From Borrelia sp. RT5S (lineage in GTDB: Bacteria; Spirochaetota; Spirochaetia; Borreliales; Borreliaceae), in contig NZ_CP088936.1 of the NCBI RefSeq assembly GCF_021165755.1, positions 744,001-808,000 on the forward strand: a stretch of 64,000 nucleotides of DNA, written 5' to 3'. Positions 37,277 to 46,605 of the stretch are shown here, in pieces; position 1 is the stretch's first letter, and each line of letters opens with the position of its first letter. The translations under genes and the position numbers were made by a program. The notes beneath the pieces are model-generated. The model searched no databases and was not told the DNA's origin. It was given only the letters and a program-made list of their open reading frames with translations.

Positions 37277-37768
37277 TCATGGCTGGCTGGGTCCGTGTAG
37301 GTCTTCTGTAACGTTAAAAGAGCCACCGTTTGCGACGCGCTCAACTTGTATGGATTCTCCTTGATCTTCCTCTTCTTGTTTATCTTCGTTAGGATCTATC
37401 TCAAAATCACCAATTGAAAGTTCATCCTCGTCATCTGCTGGGTCATCGTCTTCATCAGCTGTACCTAAAACACTAGGAGCTGCGTTTGAATTGCTCACAG
37501 ATCCTCCTTGTTTATTCCCTGTTGTCGAATTTTGAAGTGCTTTGATCTTATCAGCTGCTACATCAGCTTTCTTATTTGCGCCTAAGACTTTCTTACCTGT
37601 TACTGCACTATCTTTCCTGTTTGTTTTCCCTTCCTTTTTGTCTGATTCCCCATTCTCTTTAACTGATGTTGCACTCTCAGACACACCCGACCCGACCTGG
37701 TTTAAAAGATCACAAGACAGGACTGCAAAAGTTAGCAAAGCTAACACACCATTAACCATTTTATTCAT
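37277..37768 (-). CDS. Putative lipoprotein of unknown function
   Basis: 163 residues with a spirochetal lipoprotein signal: a basic start MNKM, hydrophobic residues 7-16 and lipobox LSC with Cys19. The mature part is low-complexity, Lys/Glu/Ser-rich at first and strongly acidic at the end (ADEDDDPADDEDELSIGDFE and EEEDQGE), so largely disordered. Two GGAG Shine-Dalgarno-like sites precede the ATG. It is flanked by a terminator at 37201-37230 and by the CoA-disulfide reductase gene. I do not recognise the family and do not recall it at this place in Lyme Borrelia. Surface or periplasmic location is inferred. Confidence 0.72.
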   Translation of the reverse strand: MNKMVNGVLALLTFAVLSCDLLNQVGSGVSESATSVKENGESDKKEGKTNRKDSAVTGKKVLGANKKADVAADKIKALQNSTTGNKQGGSVSNSNAAPSVLGTADEDDDPADDEDELSIGDFEIDPNEDKQEEEDQGESIQVERVANGGSFNVTEDLHGPSQP

Positions 37769-37916
37769 TAAAATTCTCCTTTATGTCTCCTTTAACGCAG
37801 CAACCCAACTTTTATTGTAACCACAACAGTTGCCGCATCAATCGACATAACTTAACTATAGCACAATTCCTCTAGAATTCTTTTTCTGTATTGACGGTGG
37901 AGTTGTTTAGTTGGAT

Positions 37917-39248
37917 CTACTTTGCTGCATTGCCTGCAATATTTAAGGCGTCCCAAGTCTTTGAAAAGGGCGGAGAATATGCGAAATCAAGCATTCCAAG
38001 CTCCCTTGTTTTAAGCTTCGAATAAACTGCAAGAGATAGTGCATGCATCCTTAGTGCTGCTCCATCCTTTCCGATTATCTGAGCTCCAATAATTTCTTCT
38101 GTTGATTTGTTGTAAATTAATTTGATGTATAAGTCTTCCTGAGTTGGGTAGTAATTTGTGTGATTTTTATCCTTTATAAACACCGATTTACATTCTATCC
38201 CCAGCCTTGAAGCACTTTCCTCCGTCAGACCAGTTCTTGCTGCCTCAAGAGATAAAACCTTAATGGATGCAGACCCCAGCGTTCCCCTAAAAGGAACGCG
38301 CTGTCCTGCTAAATTTTCACCTACTATTTTTCCCAGTTTACTAGCCGTTGTAGCAAGGGGAATATAATCATTCTGCTTACTTACAATATTGTATACCGTA
38401 GCACAATCACCCGCTGAATAGACACCCCCCACGCTAGTCTCACCGTACTCGTTAATAACGATAGCACCGTTTTTTAAAGTTTCAAGTTGTCCTTCTACAA
38501 ATTCAGTAGAGGGACGTATGCCTGTAGAAAGAATTACAAGGTCAGCTTTATATGCTCCTTTATTTGTAATGATTCCTTCAATCTTTTCCTTTCCTACTAA
38601 ACTTTTTGCAAATTCATTTGTATGAAGCAAAACATTGTTTTTAATTAACTCTGCTTCCATTATATCGGTGATCTCCTTGTCAAATGATTCAGTAAGTATT
38701 CGCTTGTCTAGTTGGATGACTCTTACATTTTTTCCTCGGGCCCTAGCAGCTTCTACCATTTCAACTCCAATATAACCAGCTCCGATAATTACTATGTCGT
38801 TTATTTCTTTTTCATCAAAAAGTTTTCTTATTTCTGTTCCGTCTTGCATGCTTCTGAGAGTATAAAAATTATTCAGTTGAATGTTTTCAATAGGAGGAAT
38901 AATAGGATTCCCTCCTGTGGCAATCACTAACTTATCATACGTATCACTAAACACTTCTTCCGTTTTTAGATTTTTCACTTTAAGAGTACTACTTTTAGTG
39001 TCCACCTTAATAACCTCATGTTCGGTCCGAACAGATATTCCACTTCGTTCAAATTCATCAGGTGTTCTGGCTATCATTTTGTTTACATCATTAAAAAACC
39101 CTCCAATGAAGTATGGCAGTCCACAAGCACCAAAAGACGTGGTATTTGTTTTTTCATAAATGGTAATGTTTAATTCTTTGTTTATTCTTTTTGCTTTAGC
39201 AGCAGCACTGGTACCCGCAGCTGTGCCTCCGATAATTATTATTTTCAT
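37917..39248 (-). CDS. cdr: Coenzyme A disulfide reductase (NADH oxidase-like)
   Basis: 443 residues. The FAD-binding motif is GGTAAGTSAAAKAKR at the N-terminus, the single redox Cys42 is in SFGACGLPYFIGG (no CxxxxC pair), the NAD(P)H motif is IIGAGYIGVEM, and YSAGDCATV marks the second FAD loop. A C-terminal dimer domain has YYPTQEDLYIKLIY and PPFSKTWDALN. A single active cysteine and this domain arrangement are those of CoADR, which keeps CoA reduced; Borrelia lacks glutathione (established knowledge). Often annotated nox. It starts directly after the symporter gene, whose stop is adjacent to its ATG, so the two are co-transcribed. Confidence 0.92.
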   Translation of the reverse strand: MKIIIIGGTAAGTSAAAKAKRINKELNITIYEKTNTTSFGACGLPYFIGGFFNDVNKMIARTPDEFERSGISVRTEHEVIKVDTKSSTLKVKNLKTEEVFSDTYDKLVIATGGNPIIPPIENIQLNNFYTLRSMQDGTEIRKLFDEKEINDIVIIGAGYIGVEMVEAARARGKNVRVIQLDKRILTESFDKEITDIMEAELIKNNVLLHTNEFAKSLVGKEKIEGIITNKGAYKADLVILSTGIRPSTEFVEGQLETLKNGAIVINEYGETSVGGVYSAGDCATVYNIVSKQNDYIPLATTASKLGKIVGENLAGQRVPFRGTLGSASIKVLSLEAARTGLTEESASRLGIECKSVFIKDKNHTNYYPTQEDLYIKLIYNKSTEEIIGAQIIGKDGAALRMHALSLAVYSKLKTRELGMLDFAYSPPFSKTWDALNIAGNAAK

Positions 39249-40649
39249 TTAAGCAAATTCCTTATTCTCTACCTTACTTTTATTGTTGTAAATATTTATA
39301 TCTAACTGGTTAAGCCTTTTAGCAGTAATTATCCCTGCAACCATTGAATCGCTTACATTAGCAGATGTTCTTCCCATATCAATCAGAGGTTCAATAGATA
39401 TTAATAGTCCAACTAGTTCTACAGGCAGGTTCATTGACGAGAGAACCATTAAAGATGCCATCGTTGCTCCCCCACCGGCTCCAGCTACTCCAAATGAGGT
39501 TATTATTATTACTCCTATGAGTTGGATTATAAATGAAGGATCTGTCGGGTTGATTCCTTGAGTAGGGGCAATCATTATTGCCAACATAGCAGGATGGAGA
39601 GCAGCACAACCATTTTGCCCAATTGAAGCTCCAAACGAGCTAGATATATTAGCAATACCCTCGCTAACCCCTAATTGCTCAGTTTGCACTTCTACATTAA
39701 CAGGTATTGTTGCTGAGCTAGAACGAGACACAAACGCAAATGTTAGGACAGGAAATGCTTTTTGGATAAAAGTGATTGGATTTAGTCTATTAAGAGCAAT
39801 TAAGACCATGTGCATTAAAATTGTAATGCCAATGGCAACATAAGAAGCAAGTACAAATTTTCCAAGCTTTAATATGCTTGAAGTGTCGCTTGTAGCTGAT
39901 ATTTTTGTAATCATTGCTAATATGGCATAAGGTGTTAACTTTAAAATCAAAATTAGCATTCCCGAGGTTAAATCTTGCGCTGTTGCCATTATCTTTTTGA
40001 AAAATTCTATTGACTCTGGTTTCTTTCTTGAGACTTTAAGAGCAGCTATTCCTACCAGGGCTGCAAATATTACTACTCCAATTGTTGAGCTCGGTCTCAT
40101 ACCGGCCATATCTTCAAATATATTCTCAGGGATGAGTTCAGCCAGTCTTTGTGTGATTGGAGTGTGGTGTAGACGGTCAAGCCCTTGGTTTGAATTACTT
40201 TCATATGTAATTCCATTTTCACTAGATTGAAGTGTCTCTGCTGTTAAATTAAAGAATAAAGAGGTATAAATTCCGATTATTGATGCAATCCCTGCTGTAA
40301 ATACAAGAACCAATATTACATACAAGCTCATTTTCCAAACATCTTCGGTATGCGTTAATTTTACTATTGCGGATATTATCGAGACAAGTATGAGAGGTAT
40401 TACGATCAACTTAAGAAACCTTATGTAGCCCGCACCTAAAATATTAATCCACTTAACACTTTCCTCTATGATTAAAGGCTCTGATTCATAAAAATATTTC
40501 ATAGACACACCAAACACTATCCCTAACCCTAGTGCCGCAAAAATTCTTTTCGTAAATGAAATATGTTTTTTATGAAAAAAATACAATAGCCCTACCAGCC
40601 CAAACATAATCGCTATGTTTGATAATGTATACATTACCGTTATCTCCAT
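39249..40649 (-). CDS. gltP: Sodium/proton-dicarboxylate (glutamate/aspartate) symporter
   Basis: About 466 residues from the ATG at 40649, preceded by GAGAGG; an upstream ATG at 40673 would add eight residues. Eight transmembrane helices and the DAACS signatures are visible: SRSSSATIPV in HP1, NGCAALHPAMLAIMIAP in TM7, GVAGAGGGATMASLMVLSSMNLPVELVGLL in HP2 and DMGRTSANVSDS in TM8. The DxxRTxxNVxGD-like motif reads DMGRTSANVSDS, which fits acidic amino acid substrates. It imports glutamate/aspartate or related dicarboxylates with H+ or Na+. Confidence 0.92.
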   Translation of the reverse strand: MEITVMYTLSNIAIMFGLVGLLYFFHKKHISFTKRIFAALGLGIVFGVSMKYFYESEPLIIEESVKWINILGAGYIRFLKLIVIPLILVSIISAIVKLTHTEDVWKMSLYVILVLVFTAGIASIIGIYTSLFFNLTAETLQSSENGITYESNSNQGLDRLHHTPITQRLAELIPENIFEDMAGMRPSSTIGVVIFAALVGIAALKVSRKKPESIEFFKKIMATAQDLTSGMLILILKLTPYAILAMITKISATSDTSSILKLGKFVLASYVAIGITILMHMVLIALNRLNPITFIQKAFPVLTFAFVSRSSSATIPVNVEVQTEQLGVSEGIANISSSFGASIGQNGCAALHPAMLAIMIAPTQGINPTDPSFIIQLIGVIIITSFGVAGAGGGATMASLMVLSSMNLPVELVGLLISIEPLIDMGRTSANVSDSMVAGIITAKRLNQLDINIYNNKSKVENKEFA

Positions 40650-40729
40650 ACCACCTCTCACATTGAAACTCAAATAATTGTTTAATTATTATGATATTAC
40701 CACATTTTTAAAATCTTTCTAAATTTTTG

Positions 40730-42307
40730 TCATTGCAGCAACTCTTCATAAGATTTTATTATTTCGTTCTTGATGTCCTCTTTCTTTAAGATTTGAGTTG
40801 CAATTACTTTTCCAAGCTGAACTCCTTCTTGGTCAAATGAATTTATGTTAAGTAAAAATCCTTCAAACATTACTTTGTTTTCATAGTGAGCTAGTATTGC
40901 GCCTACTACATAGGGTGTAAGTTCTTTTGAATATATTAATGATGAAGGTCTGTTGCCTTCAAAGTTTTTATTTTTGTTCTTGTCTTCTTTACCCTGAGAG
41001 AATGCAATAATTTGGGCTATTAAATTTGCCCTTAACTTGTCGCTGTTTGATGTCTCCTCTGTTATTACATCTTGCTTCAGTTGAGATTCACGAAATCCAA
41101 TTAAATCCATCGGTACTGTTTCTGTTCCTTGGTGAAGCATTTGGAAGAATGAATGTTGCGCGTCTGTCCCAATTCCCCCCCAAATTATCCTTACCGTTTT
41201 GTAGCTTATTTCCTCTCCAAATCGGTTTACACTCTTTCCATTACTTTCCATTTCAAGCTGTTGTAGGTGAAGATAAAAATTTTCCATTGCTTTCGAATAT
41301 GCTATAATACAGTTACTACTGTAATTTAGTACATTGCTTTCATATATACTAATTAAGGCTGCCAGAAGAGGGGCGTTATCTCTTACATTTTTGTTTAATG
41401 CTCTCCTATCAACTTCGTGAGCTCCTTTCAGTATTTCTTTTGTAACATGTTCTGTAAAGCAAAGGGTAATAAGGGCAAGGCCAACAGCAGATGTCGGTGA
41501 AAATCTTCCACCAATTGAATCGTGCATAAAGAAGTATTCAAGATATCCCTTTTCAAGCGTTAGTATGCTTCCCTTTGAGGTGATGATTATCATTTGTTTT
41601 CGGTATTCTTCAATCCCGCTATCTTTTAATTTTTTAATTAAAAATTGCATATTAGATGCGGTCTCTAGTGTAGATCCGCTTTTTGATACTACAATAAACA
41701 GAGTCTCAGCAAGATCTATGTTACTTAAAACTTCTTCAGCTTCGTCTGGATCAACATTTGAAATAAAATAAGCCTTCATCAGATGTAAATTTTTCTGTCT
41801 AGCATAATTTTTAATCGCAGTGTACAATGCTTTTGGTCCAAGACTTGAACCACCAATGCCAACTTGTACCACATTTTTAAATGGCTTGCCTCTCACGCTT
41901 TTAATTGATGCATTTTGAACCTGTTTTGCAAATTCGAAAATTCTTTTAAGCTCTCCTTCGAAAAATTCTCTCATATTTTCATTAAGTTCTGTTACTTCTG
42001 CATCCAAAAGACCTCTTGTTAAATGGTGTAAAACTTTCCTGTTCTCACTGATATTAACGTTGTTTCCATTAACTATTTCTCTATATTTTTCTATTAGTTC
42101 TGCTTCATCGCTTAAGTTTTGAAATATTTCCAGATGAGTTTCATTAATTTGTTTTGTAGCATAGTTGTAATTTACAAAGTTGTCGTCTACTGTGATATCG
42201 TATTTCTTTATTCTATCTGAAGTTAAAGCCTTACTTAGTATTTCGGGTTTGATTTTTGATAACTCCTGAAAATTTTTAAGCCTGTTAAGATTTTGATAAT
42301 TGAGCAC
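40730..42307 (-). CDS. pgi: Glucose-6-phosphate isomerase
   Basis: 525 residues. Phosphosugar-binding GIGGSSLGPKALYTAI, FIVVSKSGSTLETASN, signature GGRFSPTSAVGLALI, and HQGTETVPMDLIGF are all present, matching the PGI family. It interconverts glucose-6-P and fructose-6-P, directly upstream in glycolysis of the phosphofructokinase encoded at 35807-37150. It is the third gene of a minus-strand run after ponA and the ParB-like gene. Confidence 0.96.
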   Translation of the reverse strand: MLNYQNLNRLKNFQELSKIKPEILSKALTSDRIKKYDITVDDNFVNYNYATKQINETHLEIFQNLSDEAELIEKYREIVNGNNVNISENRKVLHHLTRGLLDAEVTELNENMREFFEGELKRIFEFAKQVQNASIKSVRGKPFKNVVQVGIGGSSLGPKALYTAIKNYARQKNLHLMKAYFISNVDPDEAEEVLSNIDLAETLFIVVSKSGSTLETASNMQFLIKKLKDSGIEEYRKQMIIITSKGSILTLEKGYLEYFFMHDSIGGRFSPTSAVGLALITLCFTEHVTKEILKGAHEVDRRALNKNVRDNAPLLAALISIYESNVLNYSSNCIIAYSKAMENFYLHLQQLEMESNGKSVNRFGEEISYKTVRIIWGGIGTDAQHSFFQMLHQGTETVPMDLIGFRESQLKQDVITEETSNSDKLRANLIAQIIAFSQGKEDKNKNKNFEGNRPSSLIYSKELTPYVVGAILAHYENKVMFEGFLLNINSFDQEGVQLGKVIATQILKKEDIKNEIIKSYEELLQ

Positions 42308-42343
42308 AATGTTTCCTCCGATAAATGTTATATAACTTAAATT

Positions 42344-42745
42344 TTAACGTGTTTTTACTCTTTTAAAAAATTTTTTTAGCTTTAAAATAATAAATTTTAA
42401 AGCTTTTATTATTATATTCTTTTCTAAGTAAACTCTCAGGTACTCTTCTCCAACATTTGCCTCACTTCTTGTCAATGCTTTTCTAGTATTATTTTCATCG
42501 AGTTCAATTTCAAGCAGAACTCTTTTATCTTCTGTGGGTATTACCCTAACCTCAACTTCTTTATAACCAAGCTCTTTTAAAACTTGATATCTCCTAAACC
42601 CCGCTACTAAATTTTTGTTCTTGTCTATTATTATTGGATAAAGCAAGCCATGTTTCTTTATGCTTTCTTTAAGAGCTGTTGTATCCCCTCCCGTACCTTG
42701 CCGGATCCTACTTTTTATCTTTATTTGTTCTAAATCTATTAACAT
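42344..42745 (-). CDS. Small ParB-N-domain protein
   Basis: 133 residues. Residues 1-100 form a ParB/Srx-like N-terminal domain: KIKSRIRQGTGGDTTALKES, KKHGLLYPIIID and the GFRRYQVLKELGYKEVEV motif corresponding to the ParB GERR(Y/F)RA(A/S) box. The helix-turn-helix and dimerisation domains of chromosome-partition ParB are missing. The C-terminal 25 residues alternate Leu/Ile/Phe with Lys/Arg (IIIKALKFIILKLKKFFKRV), compatible with an amphipathic membrane- or nucleic-acid-binding helix. Borrelia annotation calls the homologue Spo0J-like. It lies five bases downstream of the class A PBP gene, so partition function is doubtful. Confidence 0.78.
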   Translation of the reverse strand: MLIDLEQIKIKSRIRQGTGGDTTALKESIKKHGLLYPIIIDKNKNLVAGFRRYQVLKELGYKEVEVRVIPTEDKRVLLEIELDENNTRKALTRSEANVGEEYLRVYLEKNIIIKALKFIILKLKKFFKRVKTR

Positions 42746-42750
42746 TGTTA

Positions 42751-45426
42751 CTAATCCAATTGAATATTTTCCCCATTTACATCTTTGTTTTCATTTTCGA
42801 AAGGAATAGAATCTTCTTCCTTCCCATCGTTTTCTTTAACATCCGAGTCGTGTTTTTCTTCTAGCTCATTTATATCAACCCCACCATTTGTTGTTGTGTC
42901 CTGTGTCTCTCGAGAATCCATTTTGTTATCATGATTATTATTGTCTTTACTTAAGTTGCTTTGATTTTTATTGTCTGTTTCATTAAGCTTATCAAAATCG
43001 TAGTTTATATACTCAAATTCGTGTGTTTCAATATTTAAGTCATCATTGCTGTCAATATTATCGATTCCATACACATTAAACTCCATCTTGTTTAAAAAAT
43101 CAGATTGGTTTTCGTAATATTTTGATTTCTTAAATGGTTGAGTCCCTTCTATGAATATTTCATTTATTATTTTTTCGTTTGGTACCCCTTCCGGCAATAA
43201 ACCTGTTTCTGCTTGTACAGCAACATTTATTATTCCTGTGGGTCTTGTGAAAACTTTCTTAGGCAAATTTTTATGGTACTCTGCCATAAATTTGCCCCAG
43301 CTAGGGCCAGCAAGACCTGTTCCCGTACCGGCAGTGCCCAGTGAATATCCCTTCTTATCAAAACCAACCCAAAGGGCCGCTGTTATATAAGGAGAGTAAC
43401 CTATCGCCCATCCGTCCGCCCAGTTTTGTGTGGTTCCCGATTTTCCTGCAATATCAGAATTGAAATCTTTAAGGTTTGTATATCTTTGGTTTGCTAAAGT
43501 TCCGTATTGAATTGTTGATTTCATCATGTCTGTCATGATATACGCGGCTTGAGGAGATACTATTTGTGCATTAGCTCCCTTGTTTTTTATTTCGGTTAAG
43601 ATATCGGATTCTACATTTGCCACTATTTTGCCATTCCTATCTTCAATGTGCCTTATTCCGTACGGCTCCACTTCCCTGCCATTGTTGCCCAAAATTGCGA
43701 ATGCTCTTGTCATTTGTATTGGAGATGTTGAGATAACACCAAGCGCAAGAGGATAAACTTTGGGAAATGTTTTATTAATTTCGGTTTGATCTTTTATTCC
43801 AAGTAATTTGGCAGAGTAACTAATCGCATCATCAAATCCTAATGTATCTAGTATCCTAAGAGATGGGATGTTTAGAGATAGAGCTAGTACTTTACGTGTT
43901 AATACGCTTCCTCTCCATTTCCCTCCGTAATTTTCAGGAGCATAAACGTCTCCCGTTTCATTAAAAAAAGCTACAGGAGAATCTGAGAACATTGTAGCAG
44001 GTGTAATCTTTTTAAGATCAATGGCAGCTGAAAAGTACAAAGATTTAAATGCGCTTCCGGGTTGTATTTTTGCTTGGGTTGCTCTATTAAATTCGCTTCC
44101 CTTGCTATATCCGCTTCCCCCAACCATTGCCTTTATCGCCCCTGTTGTGGTGTCTATCGCTATGAATGCACCTTCTGGCTGCACGACAGAGTTTGGGTTT
44201 ACTCTATTTCTCATTGTGTATTCTTTTGTTGCTTTGTCTACTAAATCAGCGCCCAAGACCGCCGCAAAGCTTGCAATTAAATCAATATTGTCTTCATAAA
44301 ATTTTTTTGTTCTGAGCTTTTTGTATTGCCTACCATTTACTCTCGTACTTGCTATACCAAGCAAATCAGATATTGTGTCAATTACAGGAACTATTTCTGA
44401 GTTAATTGTTAATGTCTCAGACAATTTGGTAGAGTTGTACATTTTGCGAGCTTTCAAAATCATACCATGGGTGACCTCATCTGCACACTTTTGTGCATCA
44501 AGATCAAGCGTTGTATAAATTGAGTACCCATCTTTATATATGTTTGCCCCAGCTGGAAGATGTTTAACGATTCTTTGCCTTATGTATTCTGAAAAATAGG
44601 GGGCGTTGTCCTCCTTGTACGATACAGCAGATGTATCTGCCATACGAGTCCAATCGTAGTTTTCCCAATACTCATTAAACTCTTCTTCGGCTATCTCAGG
44701 ACTAATTATTCCATTGGCTACAACCTGATTTAATACTGCCTTTTGTATTTTTTTAGAGAATTCCGGATTGTAGAATGGAGAATAGAGTTTTGCATTTGGT
44801 AACTGTATAAGCATTAAAACAGCTTCTGCAGTATTAATATCTTTAACACTTTTGTTAAAGAAGAAAGAAGCAGCTGCTACTACTCCGTAATTTCCGTTTC
44901 CAAAATAGACTTTATTTAAATATCTCTCAAGTATTTCGTATTTTGATAGTTTTTTCTCAAGTTGTATAGCCCACCAAATTTCATTTAGTTTTCTTAAAAC
45001 AGATCTCCTTGCTTGATTAGTATAGAGAAGTTTTGCTAACTGTTGTGTTAGGGTGCTTCCTCCTGAGAAATATCTACCAAGTGCAATATTGAAAGCAGCT
45101 CTCAGAATTCCCACCAAGGAAAACCCTCTGTGAGAGTAAAATTCAGTGTCTTCACGTATTAACAAAGTGTTTATTAAATTGTCAGGCATTTCCTTTAAAG
45201 AAAGTAGTTCCCTGTTCTCATCGGATATAAATTGTGTGATTATTCTGCCGTTAGCGTCAAAAAGCTTTGAAGGTATAGCAGGGTTTGAGTCTCCGAAGTG
45301 CTTGTCTTTCTGTATATTAATGGTCCCAGTTATTGCAATTGAGAGCATAATAATAGAAAAGCTAGTAATAAAGTATGTTAAATAAAGGAGCATTTTTCCC
45401 TTGTTATTTAAATTAAGACCTTTCAA
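42751..45426 (-). CDS. ponA: Class A penicillin-binding protein (glycosyltransferase-transpeptidase)
   Basis: 891 residues. One N-terminal membrane helix (about 12-34); GT51 domain with REDTEFYSHRGFSLVGILRAA, GGSTLTQQLAKLLYTNQ and YLNKVYFGNGNYGV; transpeptidase with SxxK in PGSAFKSLYFSAAIDL, SxN in SLNIPS and KSGTTQNWADGW. The last about 110 residues are hydrophilic, Asn/Asp/Glu-rich and probably disordered, unusual for the family. It synthesises and cross-links peptidoglycan. It heads the minus-strand run with the ParB-like gene and pgi. A TATAAT-like -10 (minus strand, 45445-45450) lies upstream. Confidence 0.95.
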   Translation of the reverse strand: MKGLNLNNKGKMLLYLTYFITSFSIIMLSIAITGTINIQKDKHFGDSNPAIPSKLFDANGRIITQFISDENRELLSLKEMPDNLINTLLIREDTEFYSHRGFSLVGILRAAFNIALGRYFSGGSTLTQQLAKLLYTNQARRSVLRKLNEIWWAIQLEKKLSKYEILERYLNKVYFGNGNYGVVAAASFFFNKSVKDINTAEAVLMLIQLPNAKLYSPFYNPEFSKKIQKAVLNQVVANGIISPEIAEEEFNEYWENYDWTRMADTSAVSYKEDNAPYFSEYIRQRIVKHLPAGANIYKDGYSIYTTLDLDAQKCADEVTHGMILKARKMYNSTKLSETLTINSEIVPVIDTISDLLGIASTRVNGRQYKKLRTKKFYEDNIDLIASFAAVLGADLVDKATKEYTMRNRVNPNSVVQPEGAFIAIDTTTGAIKAMVGGSGYSKGSEFNRATQAKIQPGSAFKSLYFSAAIDLKKITPATMFSDSPVAFFNETGDVYAPENYGGKWRGSVLTRKVLALSLNIPSLRILDTLGFDDAISYSAKLLGIKDQTEINKTFPKVYPLALGVISTSPIQMTRAFAILGNNGREVEPYGIRHIEDRNGKIVANVESDILTEIKNKGANAQIVSPQAAYIMTDMMKSTIQYGTLANQRYTNLKDFNSDIAGKSGTTQNWADGWAIGYSPYITAALWVGFDKKGYSLGTAGTGTGLAGPSWGKFMAEYHKNLPKKVFTRPTGIINVAVQAETGLLPEGVPNEKIINEIFIEGTQPFKKSKYYENQSDFLNKMEFNVYGIDNIDSNDDLNIETHEFEYINYDFDKLNETDNKNQSNLSKDNNNHDNKMDSRETQDTTTNGGVDINELEEKHDSDVKENDGKEEDSIPFENENKDVNGENIQLD

Positions 45427-45819
45427 GCTACATCCTCGTGTGCAATTATACTATAAATGAAATAGAATTAATAATGGTTTTCTTTGGTTGTGATAACACG
45501 AAAATGTTGCTATACTTTTTCTTCATATGTGTTATGTGTATTCTTTGATGCGAATTAGCAATGAATGAAAGTATGGATCTTAAGAGTACTTGTTCGTTAT
45601 TTTTGTTCAGTGCAATCAAGTTCTTATGGGGAAGTTTTATTTCTGAATTTATTGTAGTAACTTGTAAGAGGCTGATTGTGTCTGGTGTTTTGAAATGGAA
45701 TTATTTTAAATGCCCTGTGAACAGTCTGAAGGTTTTAGATTTCGTTCCAGTGGTTCCCTAAGTGTCGGTTTCGGGTTGTTCTGTGTTTTTGTTGTTTGTT
45801 AGATTAGAAGGAGAAGTTT
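45427..45819. other. Divergent intergenic region, 393 bases
   Basis: The region between ponA and plzA holds no credible gene; a short open frame at 45561-45761 lacks a ribosome site and has unnatural composition. On the minus strand TATAAT at 45445-45450 is a candidate -10 for ponA, but its -35 is poor. The plzA ribosome site AAGGAGAAG is just before 45820. The remaining 300 bases show no hairpin or repeat that I can support. Confidence 0.5.
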
Positions 45820-46605
45820 ATGCTTTTGTCTAGGAAAATAAAAGATTATGAGTCTAAGTATAGAGGCAAAGAAATTAAAATGAGTACCGAGATAAGCAGT
45901 TTTCTTAATATTAGAAATACTGTTGAGATGAGGGTCGGTAGCTATGTAGTGTATGGGGTTATTTATTCTGTTTCTATGAATAGTATTAAGATTATTTTTC
46001 AGGAAGATACAGTGTTGCCGACTTTAGGTAAAAACAAAAACACAGGGAATATTCAACTTAAAAGGTTTGATGATTTTGAAGATAATTCTTTTTTTATTCC
46101 ACCTTTATCTGTCAGATTGGCAAATACATCTGATTATCCTTCGCAAGAGAGGCATTACAATTTACTAACTTTAGATTTTCTATCTCCTATGCCAGAGGAG
46201 TTTGCTATTAAGGTTGGTAAGCTTCTAGATTTAAAGGTTGGGCAGAATCAAAGAATACATGAGCGTATTGTTGTTGATAAGGATTCACTTAGAAAACTTA
46301 AGCTTAACTCGGATAGGACTTTTATTGAATTTAACGGGATGAAGCATAAGTGCCTAATTAAAGACTTATCCTATGGAGGGGCGTTATTGATTTCTTATTT
46401 TGATTATGAGGAAGTGGAGGAGAAGGAAATTGACTTGGTCTTGAATTTTGACATTGAAGATAAGGAGGTGCTTATTAAGGGAAAAGCAAGGAATTTAAGT
46501 GTTATTCAGACTCCCAATGGCAAAGTTTTGGCTTTAGGTGTTGCCTTTTACGAGGAGGAAATTCCTCTTGAGTATACTATGCTAATCCATGATTATTTTA
46601 ATTAA
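45820..46605 (+). CDS. plzA: PilZ-domain c-di-GMP receptor PlzA
   Basis: 261 residues. A N-terminal PilZ-like domain (residues 1-135) lacks the c-di-GMP motif; the C-terminal PilZ domain has the RxxxR box in QRIHERIVVD (about 146-155) and the DxSxxG box in IKDLSYGGALL. This two-domain layout is that of Borrelia PlzA, the main c-di-GMP effector in the genus, affecting motility, virulence and glycerol genes (established knowledge). It has a strong AAGGAG ribosome site and stands alone between divergent ponA and the lipoprotein pair. Confidence 0.95.
   Translation: MLLSRKIKDYESKYRGKEIKMSTEISSFLNIRNTVEMRVGSYVVYGVIYSVSMNSIKIIFQEDTVLPTLGKNKNTGNIQLKRFDDFEDNSFFIPPLSVRLANTSDYPSQERHYNLLTLDFLSPMPEEFAIKVGKLLDLKVGQNQRIHERIVVDKDSLRKLKLNSDRTFIEFNGMKHKCLIKDLSYGGALLISYFDYEEVEEKEIDLVLNFDIEDKEVLIKGKARNLSVIQTPNGKVLALGVAFYEEEIPLEYTMLIHDYFN

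Noticed and set aside
40673-40690. AT-only inverted repeat (AATAATT, four-base loop, AATTATT) upstream of gltP
   Set aside because: Seven-base arms of A and T only are expected by chance in this genome; not supported as an operator.
45561-45761. 66-residue open frame upstream of plzA
   Set aside because: No ribosome site and no recognisable domain; treated as intergenic.
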